NCBI RefSeq assembly: GCF_019464495.1
Contig: NZ_CP080492.1
Location: 1,116,001-1,180,000 of the forward strand
Length of the DNA: 64,000 nt
Direction of reading: 5' to 3'
Origin: Leucobacter luti
Lineage (GTDB): Bacteria; Actinomycetota; Actinomycetes; Actinomycetales; Microbacteriaceae
Below are positions 16,127 to 25,083 of this stretch, one piece after another (positions within the stretch are counted from its first letter, which is position 1; the number at the start of each line of letters is the position of its first letter). Below the pieces are notes generated by a model that worked only from the letters and a program-made list of their open reading frames with translations, was not told where the DNA came from and made no database searches. Made by a program: the position numbers and the translations under genes.

Positions 16127-16810
16127 ATGGACGCAAACATGGGGCACTCACCGAACGAGGCAGACGCGAATGCTGGCGACCTCTCAGTGACTCAGCGAGT
16201 GCTCGAAGAGCTCCGCACTGAAATTGTCACGGCGCAGCTCGCACCGGGCAGCGTGATCCGCGAGGCCGATGTTGCAGCTCGCTTCCGCGTCTCCAAAACC
16301 CCGGTCCGGGAGGCGCTGCAGCGGCTGCTCGCTGAGGACTTCGTGATGGTGTTCCCGCGCCGTGGGTACATGGTGAAGCCAGTGGGCATTACCGACCTTC
16401 AGAATGTGATGGCATTGCGCAGCTACATCGAGCCACCACTCGCCGCGATTGCCGCGAAGCGGCGCTCCTCCGAGGTGCTCGAGCAGCTCGAAGCCTCGTT
16501 GGCCTTGCAGCGGGACGGATCAGCCGAGCTCACGGATCGCCTTGCTGCTGCGCCTGAGTTTCACCGCCTCATCGCAGCGGTGGCGCGCAATGAGCGGGCG
16601 AACGGCCTGCTACGCACCTACTTTGACGAGACCAGCAGGATGCATTTCCTGTTCCCGGAGGCCGTCGAGCACATCACCTCGGAGACTGAGTTCGCCGCGC
16701 ACCGAGAGATCCTCGACGCGATCATCGCGGGAGATGCGGAGCGCGCGTCCGCAGCAATGGCTGAACATCTCACTGAGTCAAATGAGGCGCTGCTCCGCTC
16801 GTTCTACTAG
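16127..16810 (+). CDS. GntR-family (FadR/FCD) transcriptional regulator
   Basis: This 227-aa regulator has a winged helix in the first 75 residues (VTQRVLEELRTEIVTAQLAPG, then VSKTPVREALQRLLAEDFV) and an all-helical FCD ligand domain with EFHRLIAAVARN and AAHREILDAIIAGDAERA. A longer frame starts at 16028 but lies inside the terminator hairpin, so ATG 16127 (AGGA upstream) is preferred; an ATG four codons later is possible. FCD regulators often respond to organic acids and control adjacent catabolic genes, matching the cluster at 8300-15997 and its AT-rich inverted repeats. Its stop overlaps the convergent TetR gene by 4 bp. Confidence 0.88.
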   Translation: MDANMGHSPNEADANAGDLSVTQRVLEELRTEIVTAQLAPGSVIREADVAARFRVSKTPVREALQRLLAEDFVMVFPRRGYMVKPVGITDLQNVMALRSYIEPPLAAIAAKRRSSEVLEQLEASLALQRDGSAELTDRLAAAPEFHRLIAAVARNERANGLLRTYFDETSRMHFLFPEAVEHITSETEFAAHREILDAIIAGDAERASAAMAEHLTESNEALLRSFY

Positions 16811-17526
16811 TCTGCCGCGCGCTCTGATGCCATGCCCCCGTTGGTGCTATTGAGTCGGAGCCACTCCTGCCAGTTCGATGGCTCCCCCGAAACAGGGGTA
16901 TTTTGGGCGGCCACCGCGCGCAAGCCGTGCAAGACATAGTCAAGCTCGCGTAGGTGGATCTCGATCGCGCGCTCGGGGGCTACGGCGAGCGACGGCCGTA
17001 GGTGCGTGATCGTGAGCATCACATCGGCGGGACCATAGTGGCGCGGGATCAGCCCCAGTTCGTGATCCACCGCCACAATGTCGAGCAGCGCGGCGTGGAG
17101 TCGCTCCCCAAGCTCATCGATCTGAGGCGTGGTCTCCACATAGCGTCCGAAGGTGACGCCCATCGGCGCTGTGGCCGAAAGAATGTGCCTGCGTAGGAAG
17201 AGTGCCACCGCTGAGATCCCCGGGTGCGCGGCCCGAGCTTCAGCCACGCACTCCTCAGCGCGCACGCAGATCTGCTCGAGTGTAAGTTCCCGGATCGCGT
17301 TCACCAGCTCCGTTTTGCTGGGATACCTGCGGTAGATGCTCGCGACCCCCGTGTGCGCTCGCGCCGCGACCTCCGCCATGGGCGCGCCCCAGCCGTACTC
17401 GCTGAACACATCATGGGCTGCGAGGAGAATCGCTTCATCGTTGCTCTGCGCCTCGCGGGCGCGGCCGCGCAGCGGAGGGACGTCGGTGTCTGGAGAACTC
17501 ACTCTTCCAAGGTACCGCCGATTCAC
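16807..17526 (-). CDS. TetR-family regulator divergent from a DHA2 transporter
   Basis: This 239-aa protein has a TetR helix-turn-helix at about residues 30-75 (AILLAAHDVFSEYGWGAPMA and TGVASIYRRYPSKTELVNAI) and a helical ligand domain. The start is GTG at 17526; a second GTG eight codons in is an alternative. It faces the transporter gene at 17602 across 75 bp holding an inverted repeat, so the usual arrangement of a drug-responsive repressor of an efflux pump is likely. Confidence 0.87.
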   Translation of the reverse strand: MNRRYLGRVSSPDTDVPPLRGRAREAQSNDEAILLAAHDVFSEYGWGAPMAEVAARAHTGVASIYRRYPSKTELVNAIRELTLEQICVRAEECVAEARAAHPGISAVALFLRRHILSATAPMGVTFGRYVETTPQIDELGERLHAALLDIVAVDHELGLIPRHYGPADVMLTITHLRPSLAVAPERAIEIHLRELDYVLHGLRAVAAQNTPVSGEPSNWQEWLRLNSTNGGMASERAAD

Positions 17527-17538
17527 CTAGACTTCTAT

Positions 17539-17555
17539 CGGAACGAAACATTCCG
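17539..17555. promoter_or_regulatory. Inverted repeat between TetR and transporter genes
   Basis: CGGAA (17539-17543) and TTCCG (17551-17555) flank a 7-nt centre, and ATCGGA/TCCGAT extends the symmetry a little. It lies between two divergent starts and is the likely TetR operator. Confidence 0.5.
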
Positions 17556-17601
17556 GTCCGATCAACCGTTGTTGCATCACCCGTCACAGATTTGAGCACA
17601 C

Positions 17602-18999
17602 ATGAGTCCAGCACCCACGAACACTGCCCCTACCCCCGTCATCGCTCCGCCACAGCGAACCCGCGCTCTCGTCTTCGCCCTCGCAATCGCGGTGCTGGGA
17701 TTCTCGATGATGCAAACTTTGCTCGTGCCGGCCCTCCCCACCTTTATGCACGAGTTCACCATCGACGCCTCGCTCGCAGGCTGGATTCTCACGAGTTACC
17801 TCCTCTGCGGTGCAATCGCAGCGCCAATTCTTGGGTCACTCGGCGATCGGCACGGACACCGCAAAATCCTGATCCTGAGTCTCGCGATCTTTGTGCTCGG
17901 GGGGATCATCGCCGCGCTCGCAGCTACGCTGCCGGTGCTGCTCGTGGGGCGTGTCCTGCAGGGGGCAAGCACCGCCGCGTTCCCCCTTGCACTCGCCATC
18001 GTGCGCCGCCACACCACTGGCCCCGCACAGGGCGCCGCGATCGGCTGGCTCAGCGGTACGCTCGGCCTCGGCGCAGGCGCAGCCCTCGTGATCGGCGGAA
18101 TTGTGGTCGAAGCGCTCTCCTGGCACTGGCTGTTTGTGACCGGTGCTGCCATGGGTACGATTTCCATCGTCCTTATCCTCGCGTTCGTCCCGGCCTCCGT
18201 CCGCGGCGAAGCGGCACGCACCGATTGGCCAGGAACTCTCCTGCTTTCGACCGGCCTTCTCGCCCTCCTGCTGGCCATTTCGCAGGGCGGGAAGTGGGGC
18301 TGGGGCTCCTGGGCAGTGCTTGCGCTACTCGCGCTCGCCGTGGCGGCGCTCTGGGTGCTGGGTGTGGTTGAACGCCGCACGTCGTCCCCGCTCATCGATG
18401 TACGCACACTCGCCCGCCCGGCACTCGCCGTCACGAACGGTCTCACCCTGTTCCTCGGCTTCGTGCCGTACCTGTTCTACATCGGGCTTCCCGTGCTATT
18501 GCAGGCCACCACGGCGTCCGGATTCGGCCAGGGCTTCACCGTCACTCAAACCGGGATCGCGCTTCTTCCAGGTGCAGTGCTCGTCTTCCTCGGCGGACGT
18601 TTCGCCCCCTGGCTCATCCGCCGGGCAGGAGCGAAGCGCACCGCCATACTCGCCCTCGCGGTCATGGGCCTCGGAAGCATCGGAATCGCCGCGGCCCCGG
18701 GTAGCCTCACCGTGATCGTCGCGTTCTTCTCACTTGTCGGACTCGGAAACGGGATCGGCTTCGCGGTCGTCGCTGAGTTGGTTACGGGCCTCGTCCCGCG
18801 CACCGAAATCGCCGCTGCGCTCGGCGTGAACGGCGTGCTCCGCACAGTCGGATCAGCGCTCGGTGCACCCGTTGCCACTGCGGTGCTCACAGGAGCAGCA
18901 GCGTCCGGGGCTGGGGCGTTCACCACACTATTTGCCCTCGCAGCAGTGGTGAGCATCCTCGGTGCGCTCTTTGCCCTGACATTGCGTGTACCGCGCTGA
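17602..18999 (+). CDS. MFS transporter, DHA2 (14-helix) family
   Basis: This 465-aa protein has about 14 membrane helices. Motif A is GSLGDRHGHRKILILSL near residue 80 and the antiporter motif C region LGLGAGAALVIGGIVVEALSWHWLF follows near 155. These proteins expel drugs or dyes in exchange for protons. Divergent transcription from a TetR gene and the inverted repeat between them suggest induction by its substrate. A hairpin at 19043-19066 lies downstream. The substrate is not known. Confidence 0.9.
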   Translation: MSPAPTNTAPTPVIAPPQRTRALVFALAIAVLGFSMMQTLLVPALPTFMHEFTIDASLAGWILTSYLLCGAIAAPILGSLGDRHGHRKILILSLAIFVLGGIIAALAATLPVLLVGRVLQGASTAAFPLALAIVRRHTTGPAQGAAIGWLSGTLGLGAGAALVIGGIVVEALSWHWLFVTGAAMGTISIVLILAFVPASVRGEAARTDWPGTLLLSTGLLALLLAISQGGKWGWGSWAVLALLALAVAALWVLGVVERRTSSPLIDVRTLARPALAVTNGLTLFLGFVPYLFYIGLPVLLQATTASGFGQGFTVTQTGIALLPGAVLVFLGGRFAPWLIRRAGAKRTAILALAVMGLGSIGIAAAPGSLTVIVAFFSLVGLGNGIGFAVVAELVTGLVPRTEIAAALGVNGVLRTVGSALGAPVATAVLTGAAASGAGAFTTLFALAAVVSILGALFALTLRVPR

Positions 19000-19042
19000 G
19001 TTGCGCTCCAGATCCCCGAGACGGAGCCGTATGCGTCGGCAG

Positions 19043-19066
19043 CCCGCTCCTATCTCCGGGAGCGGG
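19043..19066. terminator. Hairpin between convergent genes
   Basis: CCCGCTCC (19043-19050) pairs with GGAGCGGG (19059-19066) around an 8-nt loop. It lies between the ends of the DHA2 gene (plus) and the GyrI-like gene (minus) and may serve both. Confidence 0.6.
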
Positions 19067-19119
19067 ACTGCCTACGCCGTGCGCCTCGGTCACGCCGAAG
19101 CGGCGCCCATCGCCAGCAC

Positions 19120-19785
19120 TCAGCCCCGACCGGCGCCCTCATCGGGACCCACGACCGGCTGCCGCAGGATCGTGCGGAGCTTCTCCGGCGCAACTCGACG
19201 CGGGTCACTCAGATACACCTCATGGTGGGTGCCCCTCATGCGCAGTCCTTGCGCTGGGATGAACTCGGTGTGCATCCGCTCGAGCACCGCCGCCTCATCG
19301 TCATAGGAGCCGATATGCAGCGTCTGCACACAGCGTCCCTCGGCGAGCGACGCGAGCCGCACATCGTCGAGTCGCGCTGGCGCGTCGGCCCCGGCGAGCC
19401 CGGCAATCGTTGCGCCAACGAGCGCGTCCTCGATCCACTCGGGTACCAAAATCATCATCGTCCAGTCCCACTGCGATTTGTCGCGCGCCGCGGTAAATGC
19501 CTCCATGTCAGCCGCCCACCACAGACCTTCGAGCGGCGGCACCACATAGTCTCGGCCGAGTTGCGTCTTGCTCGCGAACTTCAGCCGGTATGCCACCGGG
19601 TAGAGCGCCTCGAGCGCGGCACTGTACTCGGGGGCCGTATTCGGATCCCCGTGTCCGTCGACCATGAGGTAGCGCCGCTCGGGCACATCAATGATCTCGA
19701 ACGTGCCGCGCGGAGCAACGTAGCTCGCGAGGGCCTTCTTGAAATCGACTTTGGCTGCGGGGGCGGCTGTGCGGGAATCAGACAT
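19120..19785 (-). CDS. GyrI-like small-molecule-binding domain protein
   Basis: This 221-aa soluble protein resembles the stand-alone GyrI-like (COG4832) group: FEIIDVPERRYLMVDGHGDP, then a paired SAALEALYPVAYRLKF and GRDYVVPPLEGLWWA, and a second half-domain GRCVQTLHIGSYDDE. Proteins of this type bind or sometimes hydrolyse small hydrophobic molecules; no DNA-binding domain is present. The ATG at 19785 is preferred to an upstream frame start because GGAGGATC precedes it. It lies downstream of the siderophore operon on the same strand, 119 bp away, and probably has its own promoter. Confidence 0.8.
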   Translation of the reverse strand: MSDSRTAAPAAKVDFKKALASYVAPRGTFEIIDVPERRYLMVDGHGDPNTAPEYSAALEALYPVAYRLKFASKTQLGRDYVVPPLEGLWWAADMEAFTAARDKSQWDWTMMILVPEWIEDALVGATIAGLAGADAPARLDDVRLASLAEGRCVQTLHIGSYDDEAAVLERMHTEFIPAQGLRMRGTHHEVYLSDPRRVAPEKLRTILRQPVVGPDEGAGRG

Positions 19786-19904
19786 GGGGATCCTCCAGTG
19801 GAGACAACGGAGCGTGTCCTCATTCTGGCACTTCACGCGGCGTGCTGGATCCGGATCGGACTGCTGGAGCAAGACCGAACACGAGTTTCGACTCCCGCCT
19901 CGCG

Positions 19905-20795
19905 CTACAGCCCCAGCTCGTCGAGTCGCGATTCAAAGCGCAGTTGCACGTCCTCCGGATCGGCGTCAGCAGTCTCCGTCCAAATCGCATCGAGCTCGCG
20001 CTGCACCTCAGCAGGCAGTGCGGCAAATTTCGAGTCCCACTGTGCAATCGGGGTCCAATACCCCACGACTTTGAAGTGCGTCACCGGCAGCTCGAGTTCA
20101 CGCCGCAGATACTTCCGCGCGTCGCGCAGCGCGATCGTCTCGCCTGCGACCCAGATATAGCCCTCCCCAAGCGGCAGCCGATCGTCGACCACGCTCCGCA
20201 CGATCTGTCCGAGCGCGCTCGGTCCGTGCCCGTTGCCGCCCCGCACCCAGGTCACCTCGATGTGCGGGCCGGCAGGAAGCTCGATCTGATCCTTCTCGGA
20301 CGCCACTTCGATGACGGCGCGAGTGCGGATAGTCTCCGGCACATCCGCCAAGATCCTGGCGATGGCCGGGAGCCCGGTGAGGTCAGAGACGAGCACCTGC
20401 CAAGAGGTCTCTGGGTGTGGCGCGTACAGGCCGGTCGGGGCGTTGAGACCCAGCACATGCCCGGGCCGCGCGGCGGCGGCCCAGGGACCTGCGACCCCCG
20501 AGCTGTGCACCACGAAGTCGATGTCGAGCTCACCGCGCTCCTGGCGGACCCCGCTGATCGTGTAGGTGCGCATGGGGGCGTCAGGGGCGCCCTCGGGCGT
20601 GGACCACCAGTCTCCATCGGGGATCGGGAGCGAAACGTCGGTTGGATCATCTCCGTGCGGAAAGAACACGCGCACGTATTCGTCGCCAATCCCCGTGCTC
20701 AGGTACTCGGCCACTCCTGCTCCGCCGAGTGTGACGCGCACCAGCGATGGGGTCAGCTGGTCGGTGTGGGTGACAATGCCGCGGTAGATACTCAC
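19905..20795 (-). CDS. Siderophore-interacting protein (FAD-binding ferric reductase, ViuB-like)
   Basis: This 296-aa flavoprotein has the FAD motif MRTYTISG near residue 75, an NAD(P)H-binding half with WQVLVSDLTGLPAIARIL, and the family C-terminus YIWVAGETIALRDARKYLRREL and KVVGYWTPI. It reduces ferric siderophores in the cytoplasm so iron is released. It is the last gene of the uptake operon and overlaps the fused ABC gene by 4 bp, the same partnership that IrtA achieves in mycobacteria by carrying this domain as a fusion. Confidence 0.92.
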   Translation of the reverse strand: MSIYRGIVTHTDQLTPSLVRVTLGGAGVAEYLSTGIGDEYVRVFFPHGDDPTDVSLPIPDGDWWSTPEGAPDAPMRTYTISGVRQERGELDIDFVVHSSGVAGPWAAAARPGHVLGLNAPTGLYAPHPETSWQVLVSDLTGLPAIARILADVPETIRTRAVIEVASEKDQIELPAGPHIEVTWVRGGNGHGPSALGQIVRSVVDDRLPLGEGYIWVAGETIALRDARKYLRRELELPVTHFKVVGYWTPIAQWDSKFAALPAEVQRELDAIWTETADADPEDVQLRFESRLDELGL

Positions 20796-23700
20796 GGGGT
20801 CTCCGTTTCTGTCGGGGGTTCTGGCGGGGACACTGCCGAACCATCAGTCGTGGGGTCTGGGTGTTGAGCGCGCCAGAATGCGCGATAGGGACCGGCGTCC
20901 GCCAGCAGTTCGGCGTGCGCACCGCGCTGCACGATGCCACCGTCTGCACAGACGAGAATTTGATCTGCGCTCGCGGCGTGGTGCAGCTGGTGTGCGATCA
21001 GCACAGTGGTGCGTCCGGCCCGCAGCGCAGTCACAGCGCTGTCAACGGCTGGCCGGTGTTGTAACCCGATATCAGCAGTCGCCTCGTCGAGGATCACGAC
21101 AGCCGGATCCGCAAGCAGCGCACGTGCGACGGCGAGCTGCTGGATCTGCCCGTCATCGAGGTCGAGCGCAGCGGCGTGCCCGGCGTCCGCGAGCGCGGCT
21201 ACCGCCCAGTGAGCTCCTGCATCAGTGAGCACCCTGACCAGCTCGGCGTCACTCGCGTGCGGGGCGACGAGCCTCATGTTGTCTGCGATGCCCCCGCGGA
21301 ACAGGTGAATCTCCTGGGACAGCGAGTAGGGGACAGCGATCGGATCGATCCGTATGGTGCCAGCGGTCGGGGTGTCATGCCCCGCGATGATCCGCGCGAG
21401 TGTGCTCTTTCCGGATCCCGACGCTCCGACAAGCGCCGTTGTCGTGCCGGGGGAAACATCGAATGACACCCCATCGACGCCCCGCTCGGTACCCGGGTAA
21501 TGAAATGTGATCTCCCGCAATTCGATCTTGGGCTGCTGGCGGTCAGGCCCTGCAGGCGTGACGGCCAGCGGGATCGGAGACGTGGCAGCAAGGTCGATGA
21601 CTCCGACGAGGCGCGCGAGGCCGATCGTGGCCCGCTGCACATCGTCCAGTCCGAAAATAAGTTGGCCGATGGGACCGAACAGGCGGTGGAACACAAGCGC
21701 AGCGGTGGTGACCGCACCGATCGTGATCGCTTCGTACGAGTGCAGCGCGAAACCAGTGCCCAGGAGTGCGATCAGCCCAGCTGCCTCACCGCCGTTGATG
21801 GCGAGGAACAGGCGATTGCGCAGCTTCACCCCGGTGATCTGGACCCTGATCGATTCGTCCGCGCGCTGCGCAACCAGCGCGAGCGCGTGTTCCTGCTCAT
21901 TGAGTGCGGTGAGTGTTTCGTGCCCCTCGACTGCTTCGATGACGGCCTGGCTGCGAGCCGCCTCCCGCTCGCGAACTTCGCGGAACACCACACGGGAACG
22001 GCGCAAGAACACACGAGTGCCGAGGACGTAGCACGGCACACAGGCAAGCCCGGCCAGTGCGAGCCACGGGTTCAGCGCGGTCAGTGCGACGAGTGACACG
22101 GCAATGGCGAACGCTGCCGAAAGCAACGCGGGCACAACGTTCCCCCCAGCCTCCGACACCGCGTCGACATCGCCGGTGACGCGCGACAGGAGGTCGGCGC
22201 TCTCGCCATCGTCTACCCCGCGGGCGGGAAGCCGCATCGCAGCGGCGAATACCTCCTCGCGCAGGCCGGCCAGTATCTCCTGCACGAGACGCACGAGGAT
22301 CCGGGTGCCCCAGAGCGTGACGAGTGCGGCGGCAATCGAGCCGGTCGCGACACTGAGCACCCAGAAACCGATGACGGAGATCCCGGCCCCGGCTGTGACC
22401 GCATCAACAATCCGCCCGAGACTGGCCGGCATGACCAGGCCGAGTGCCGCAGCTGCGAGGAACAACACCGCAACGCCGAGCACGCTGCCGCGGTGCTGGC
22501 GAGCGTGGCCGAGCACCGCGGCGCGCACGCTCGCACCGCTGGCAATGGGCAATGGCGCCGCTCCACCACTAGTGTGCACAGGAGTCCTCCCCGTGTCAGA
22601 CCGTCCAATCTCGATCACGCGATCGCAGGCCGCAAGGAGCACCGGCGATGTCGTGATCACGATCATGGTGCCAACGTGCCTGGTGAGAGCAGCAGCGATG
22701 TGTGTCTCGGTGAGAGCGTCGACGGCCGATGTGGGTTCATCGAGCACGAGCACGCTCGCATCGGCGTGCAATCCGCGCGCGAGTCCGATGCGCTGGCGCT
22801 GGCCACCTGAGAGTCGCCTCCCTGCCTCCCCCACCGGCGCGTCCCAACCACCCATCTGCATCACGGTGTCGTGCAGCGCGGCCGCCACGATCGCATCGGT
22901 GTGCGGTTCGTGCGCCGCGCCGCGACCGCGGACGGATTCACGCAGTGTGCCGCTGCTGATGGCGTGCCGGTGCGGGAGCGCGACCACATGCCGACGATAG
23001 TCGAGCGGGTCGAGGTCGCTCGCGCGATGCTGCTCGCCGTCGATCCAGAGTGTTACTGCACCTGGCGTGGCTCCCGTTCGCATTCCGAGCATGCGGGAAA
23101 GCTCTCGCGCGGAGTCACTGCCCGCCGGGCGTACCCCGAGCAGTTCGCCGCGGCGCACCTCAACGTCATCGCTGCCGAAGCTGAAGCTGAGGATGACGTC
23201 GTGATCGCTCGCGGCGCCTGCGGGTCCGAACGACGCGTCCGACCCTGCGCCTGCGGGTCCGAACGACGCATCCGACCCTGCGCCTGCGCCTGTGCCGCGC
23301 GACGGCAAGAGATCCTCCGCATTGATCACCGTGGCGAGACGGCGTGCTGAAGCAAGCTTGTGGATCCAATTCGAGGGGAATGATCCGGCGAAGGCAAGGG
23401 ATCCGCTGATGAACTGCGCGAGTCCGAGCACCGTGATCAGCTCACCGATCGAAATCTGACCTCCGGAGGCGAACCAGGCGGACGCACCAACGAGCCCGGT
23501 CGTGGTGAGCGCGGCGAGGATTGAGCTGACCGCTTCGTAGCCCGCGAGTGAGCGGCCAGCCGTTGTCGCAGCGGCCTTCGAACGTGCACTTGCTGCGATG
23601 TAGCGGTTCGTGGCCTCAGCGCGTGCGCCCATGCCGACCAGTACGCGGAAGCCACTCATGAAATCGGCTGCGACCGCGCCTGCCTCGGTTGCCGCGTGCT

Positions 23701-24268
23701 GCTCAGCCTGACCGCGGCGTTCCAGCGGGCTCGAGACCACGCGCATCACGAACATCATGAGCGCGGTGGCTGCGAAGACGGCAATTGTGGCGAGCGGAGA
23801 GATCACGAGCATCGCGAGTGCGGCCCCGGCGATCGAGGCAACCGTGGCGCACTGCTGTGCGACCGACCAGGCGACACCGGCGACGCGATAGGTGTCTGAC
23901 GTCACGAAGGTGAGCGCCTCGCCTGAGGTGAGCCGCATCCGCGAAAGCTGTGGACGCAGGATCCTGGACAGGGTCAGGTGACGCAACGCTTGCTCTCCGT
24001 AGCCGTAGACCGACACCATCACCCGAGATGCCAGCTGATAGCTCGTCGTCAGCACGGTGAAAGTGCCCAGCAGCACGGCGAGCCAAAGCGCGAGCGCGAG
24101 CGGATCGGCTGGCAGCACGGCGCGGTCGATGGTGAGGCCGATGAGCACGGGGATCGCCGCTTCCGCGAGCGCATGCACCATCAGCAGCACCGTCGCCGCG
24201 GTCAGTGCACGTCCGCGTCCGGCACCTGCGAGCGCGATCCCGAACAGCTGCGCCGGGGTGCGCGTCAC
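20792..24268 (-). CDS. Fused two-half ABC transporter, IrtAB-like, with one degenerate ATP site
   Basis: This 1158-aa protein is membrane domain, ATPase, membrane domain, ATPase in one chain, where most relatives are two proteins. ATPase 1 lacks a P-loop (GELLGVRPAGSDSARE at the expected place) but keeps signature LSGGQRQR near residue 487 and Walker B VLVLDEPTSAVD. ATPase 2 keeps Walker A GASGSGKST near 948 and VVILDEATAD but its signature is LDDGQ. So one composite site (P-loop 2 with signature 1) is canonical and the other dead, as in heterodimeric ABC exporters. Position inside a siderophore operon next to a ferric reductase argues for IrtAB-like import of an Fe-siderophore. A siderophore exporter is the alternative. 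Confidence 0.9.
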   Translation of the reverse strand: MTRTPAQLFGIALAGAGRGRALTAATVLLMVHALAEAAIPVLIGLTIDRAVLPADPLALALWLAVLLGTFTVLTTSYQLASRVMVSVYGYGEQALRHLTLSRILRPQLSRMRLTSGEALTFVTSDTYRVAGVAWSVAQQCATVASIAGAALAMLVISPLATIAVFAATALMMFVMRVVSSPLERRGQAEQHAATEAGAVAADFMSGFRVLVGMGARAEATNRYIAASARSKAAATTAGRSLAGYEAVSSILAALTTTGLVGASAWFASGGQISIGELITVLGLAQFISGSLAFAGSFPSNWIHKLASARRLATVINAEDLLPSRGTGAGAGSDASFGPAGAGSDASFGPAGAASDHDVILSFSFGSDDVEVRRGELLGVRPAGSDSARELSRMLGMRTGATPGAVTLWIDGEQHRASDLDPLDYRRHVVALPHRHAISSGTLRESVRGRGAAHEPHTDAIVAAALHDTVMQMGGWDAPVGEAGRRLSGGQRQRIGLARGLHADASVLVLDEPTSAVDALTETHIAAALTRHVGTMIVITTSPVLLAACDRVIEIGRSDTGRTPVHTSGGAAPLPIASGASVRAAVLGHARQHRGSVLGVAVLFLAAAALGLVMPASLGRIVDAVTAGAGISVIGFWVLSVATGSIAAALVTLWGTRILVRLVQEILAGLREEVFAAAMRLPARGVDDGESADLLSRVTGDVDAVSEAGGNVVPALLSAAFAIAVSLVALTALNPWLALAGLACVPCYVLGTRVFLRRSRVVFREVREREAARSQAVIEAVEGHETLTALNEQEHALALVAQRADESIRVQITGVKLRNRLFLAINGGEAAGLIALLGTGFALHSYEAITIGAVTTAALVFHRLFGPIGQLIFGLDDVQRATIGLARLVGVIDLAATSPIPLAVTPAGPDRQQPKIELREITFHYPGTERGVDGVSFDVSPGTTTALVGASGSGKSTLARIIAGHDTPTAGTIRIDPIAVPYSLSQEIHLFRGGIADNMRLVAPHASDAELVRVLTDAGAHWAVAALADAGHAAALDLDDGQIQQLAVARALLADPAVVILDEATADIGLQHRPAVDSAVTALRAGRTTVLIAHQLHHAASADQILVCADGGIVQRGAHAELLADAGPYRAFWRAQHPDPTTDGSAVSPPEPPTETETP
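23214..23279. repeat. In-frame 33-bp tandem duplication in the fused ABC gene
   Basis: Units 23214-23246 and 23247-23279 differ at one base and encode two copies of an 11-residue GAGSDASFGPA segment in the linker between membrane domain 1 and ATPase 1 (about residues 330-352). It is a neutral-looking linker expansion. Confidence 0.85.
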
Positions 24269-25083
24269 GGGGTGCGCCCTTCTGCCTTCCGCCGACCAAG
24301 CGGGAGCACGAGCGGTGTGCCGGTCACCGGGTCAGTGATCACTGTGCAGGGGAGGTCATACACGTGCTCAACAAGCTCCGCGGTAATGATCTCTCGGGGG
24401 TCGCCCTGCGCCACGATCTCACCGTCGCGCATCGCGACCAGGTGGGTGGCGTAGCGGGCAGCGTGGTTCAGGTCGTGCAGCACGGCAACAAGTGTGGTTC
24501 CGTCGCGGTGCAGATCGGCAAATAGCTCCAGCAGATCGATCTGGTGCGCGATGTCGAGGAACGTGGTTGGTTCATCGAGCAGCAGGTGGCCTGTCTGCTG
24601 CGCGAGCGCCATCGCGACCCAGACGCGCTGGCGCTGGCCACCAGAAAGCTCTTCGACGAGTCGCTTTGAGAGATCGGTGGTGCCCGTGGCCGCCAGTGCC
24701 TCAGCGACGGCGATCTCGTCGGCGCGACTCCATGTGCGCATTGCGTTCTGATGCGGGAATCTCCCGCGTCCGACCAGATCAGCGACCGTGATGCCGTCGG
24801 GCGCGAGCGATGATTGCGGCAGCAATCCCAGCTCGCGCGCCACTTCTTTCGGTTTCCGCCCGCGCAGGTCAGTTCCGTTGAGCAGCACCGCACCGGTGCT
24901 CGGCTTCAGCAACCGAGCGAAGCCGCGCAGCAGCGTCGATTTCCCGCACGCGTTCGGGCCGATAATGATGGTGAACGAGCCGTCTGGCACCTTGAGCGAC
25001 AGCTCTGAAATGATCGGGGTATCCCCGTAGCCAAGAGTGATATCGCGGGCGAGCAGCGAGGTGGTCACGAGTGTTCCTTTCAT
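24265..25083 (-). CDS. Fe-siderophore ABC importer, ATP-binding protein (FepC/FecE type)
   Basis: This 272-aa ATPase has Walker A GPNACGKST near residue 42, LLPQSSLAPDGITVADLVGRG, signature ELSGGQRQRVWVAMALAQ and Walker B HLLLDEPTTFLDIAHQ, all typical of FecCD-linked ATPases. The ATG at 25083 overlaps the permease stop (ATGA). A much longer open frame continues upstream to 26040, but that part is the shadow of the permease gene. It powers both permeases encoded just before it. Confidence 0.93.
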   Translation of the reverse strand: MKGTLVTTSLLARDITLGYGDTPIISELSLKVPDGSFTIIIGPNACGKSTLLRGFARLLKPSTGAVLLNGTDLRGRKPKEVARELGLLPQSSLAPDGITVADLVGRGRFPHQNAMRTWSRADEIAVAEALAATGTTDLSKRLVEELSGGQRQRVWVAMALAQQTGHLLLDEPTTFLDIAHQIDLLELFADLHRDGTTLVAVLHDLNHAARYATHLVAMRDGEIVAQGDPREIITAELVEHVYDLPCTVITDPVTGTPLVLPLGRRKAEGRTP

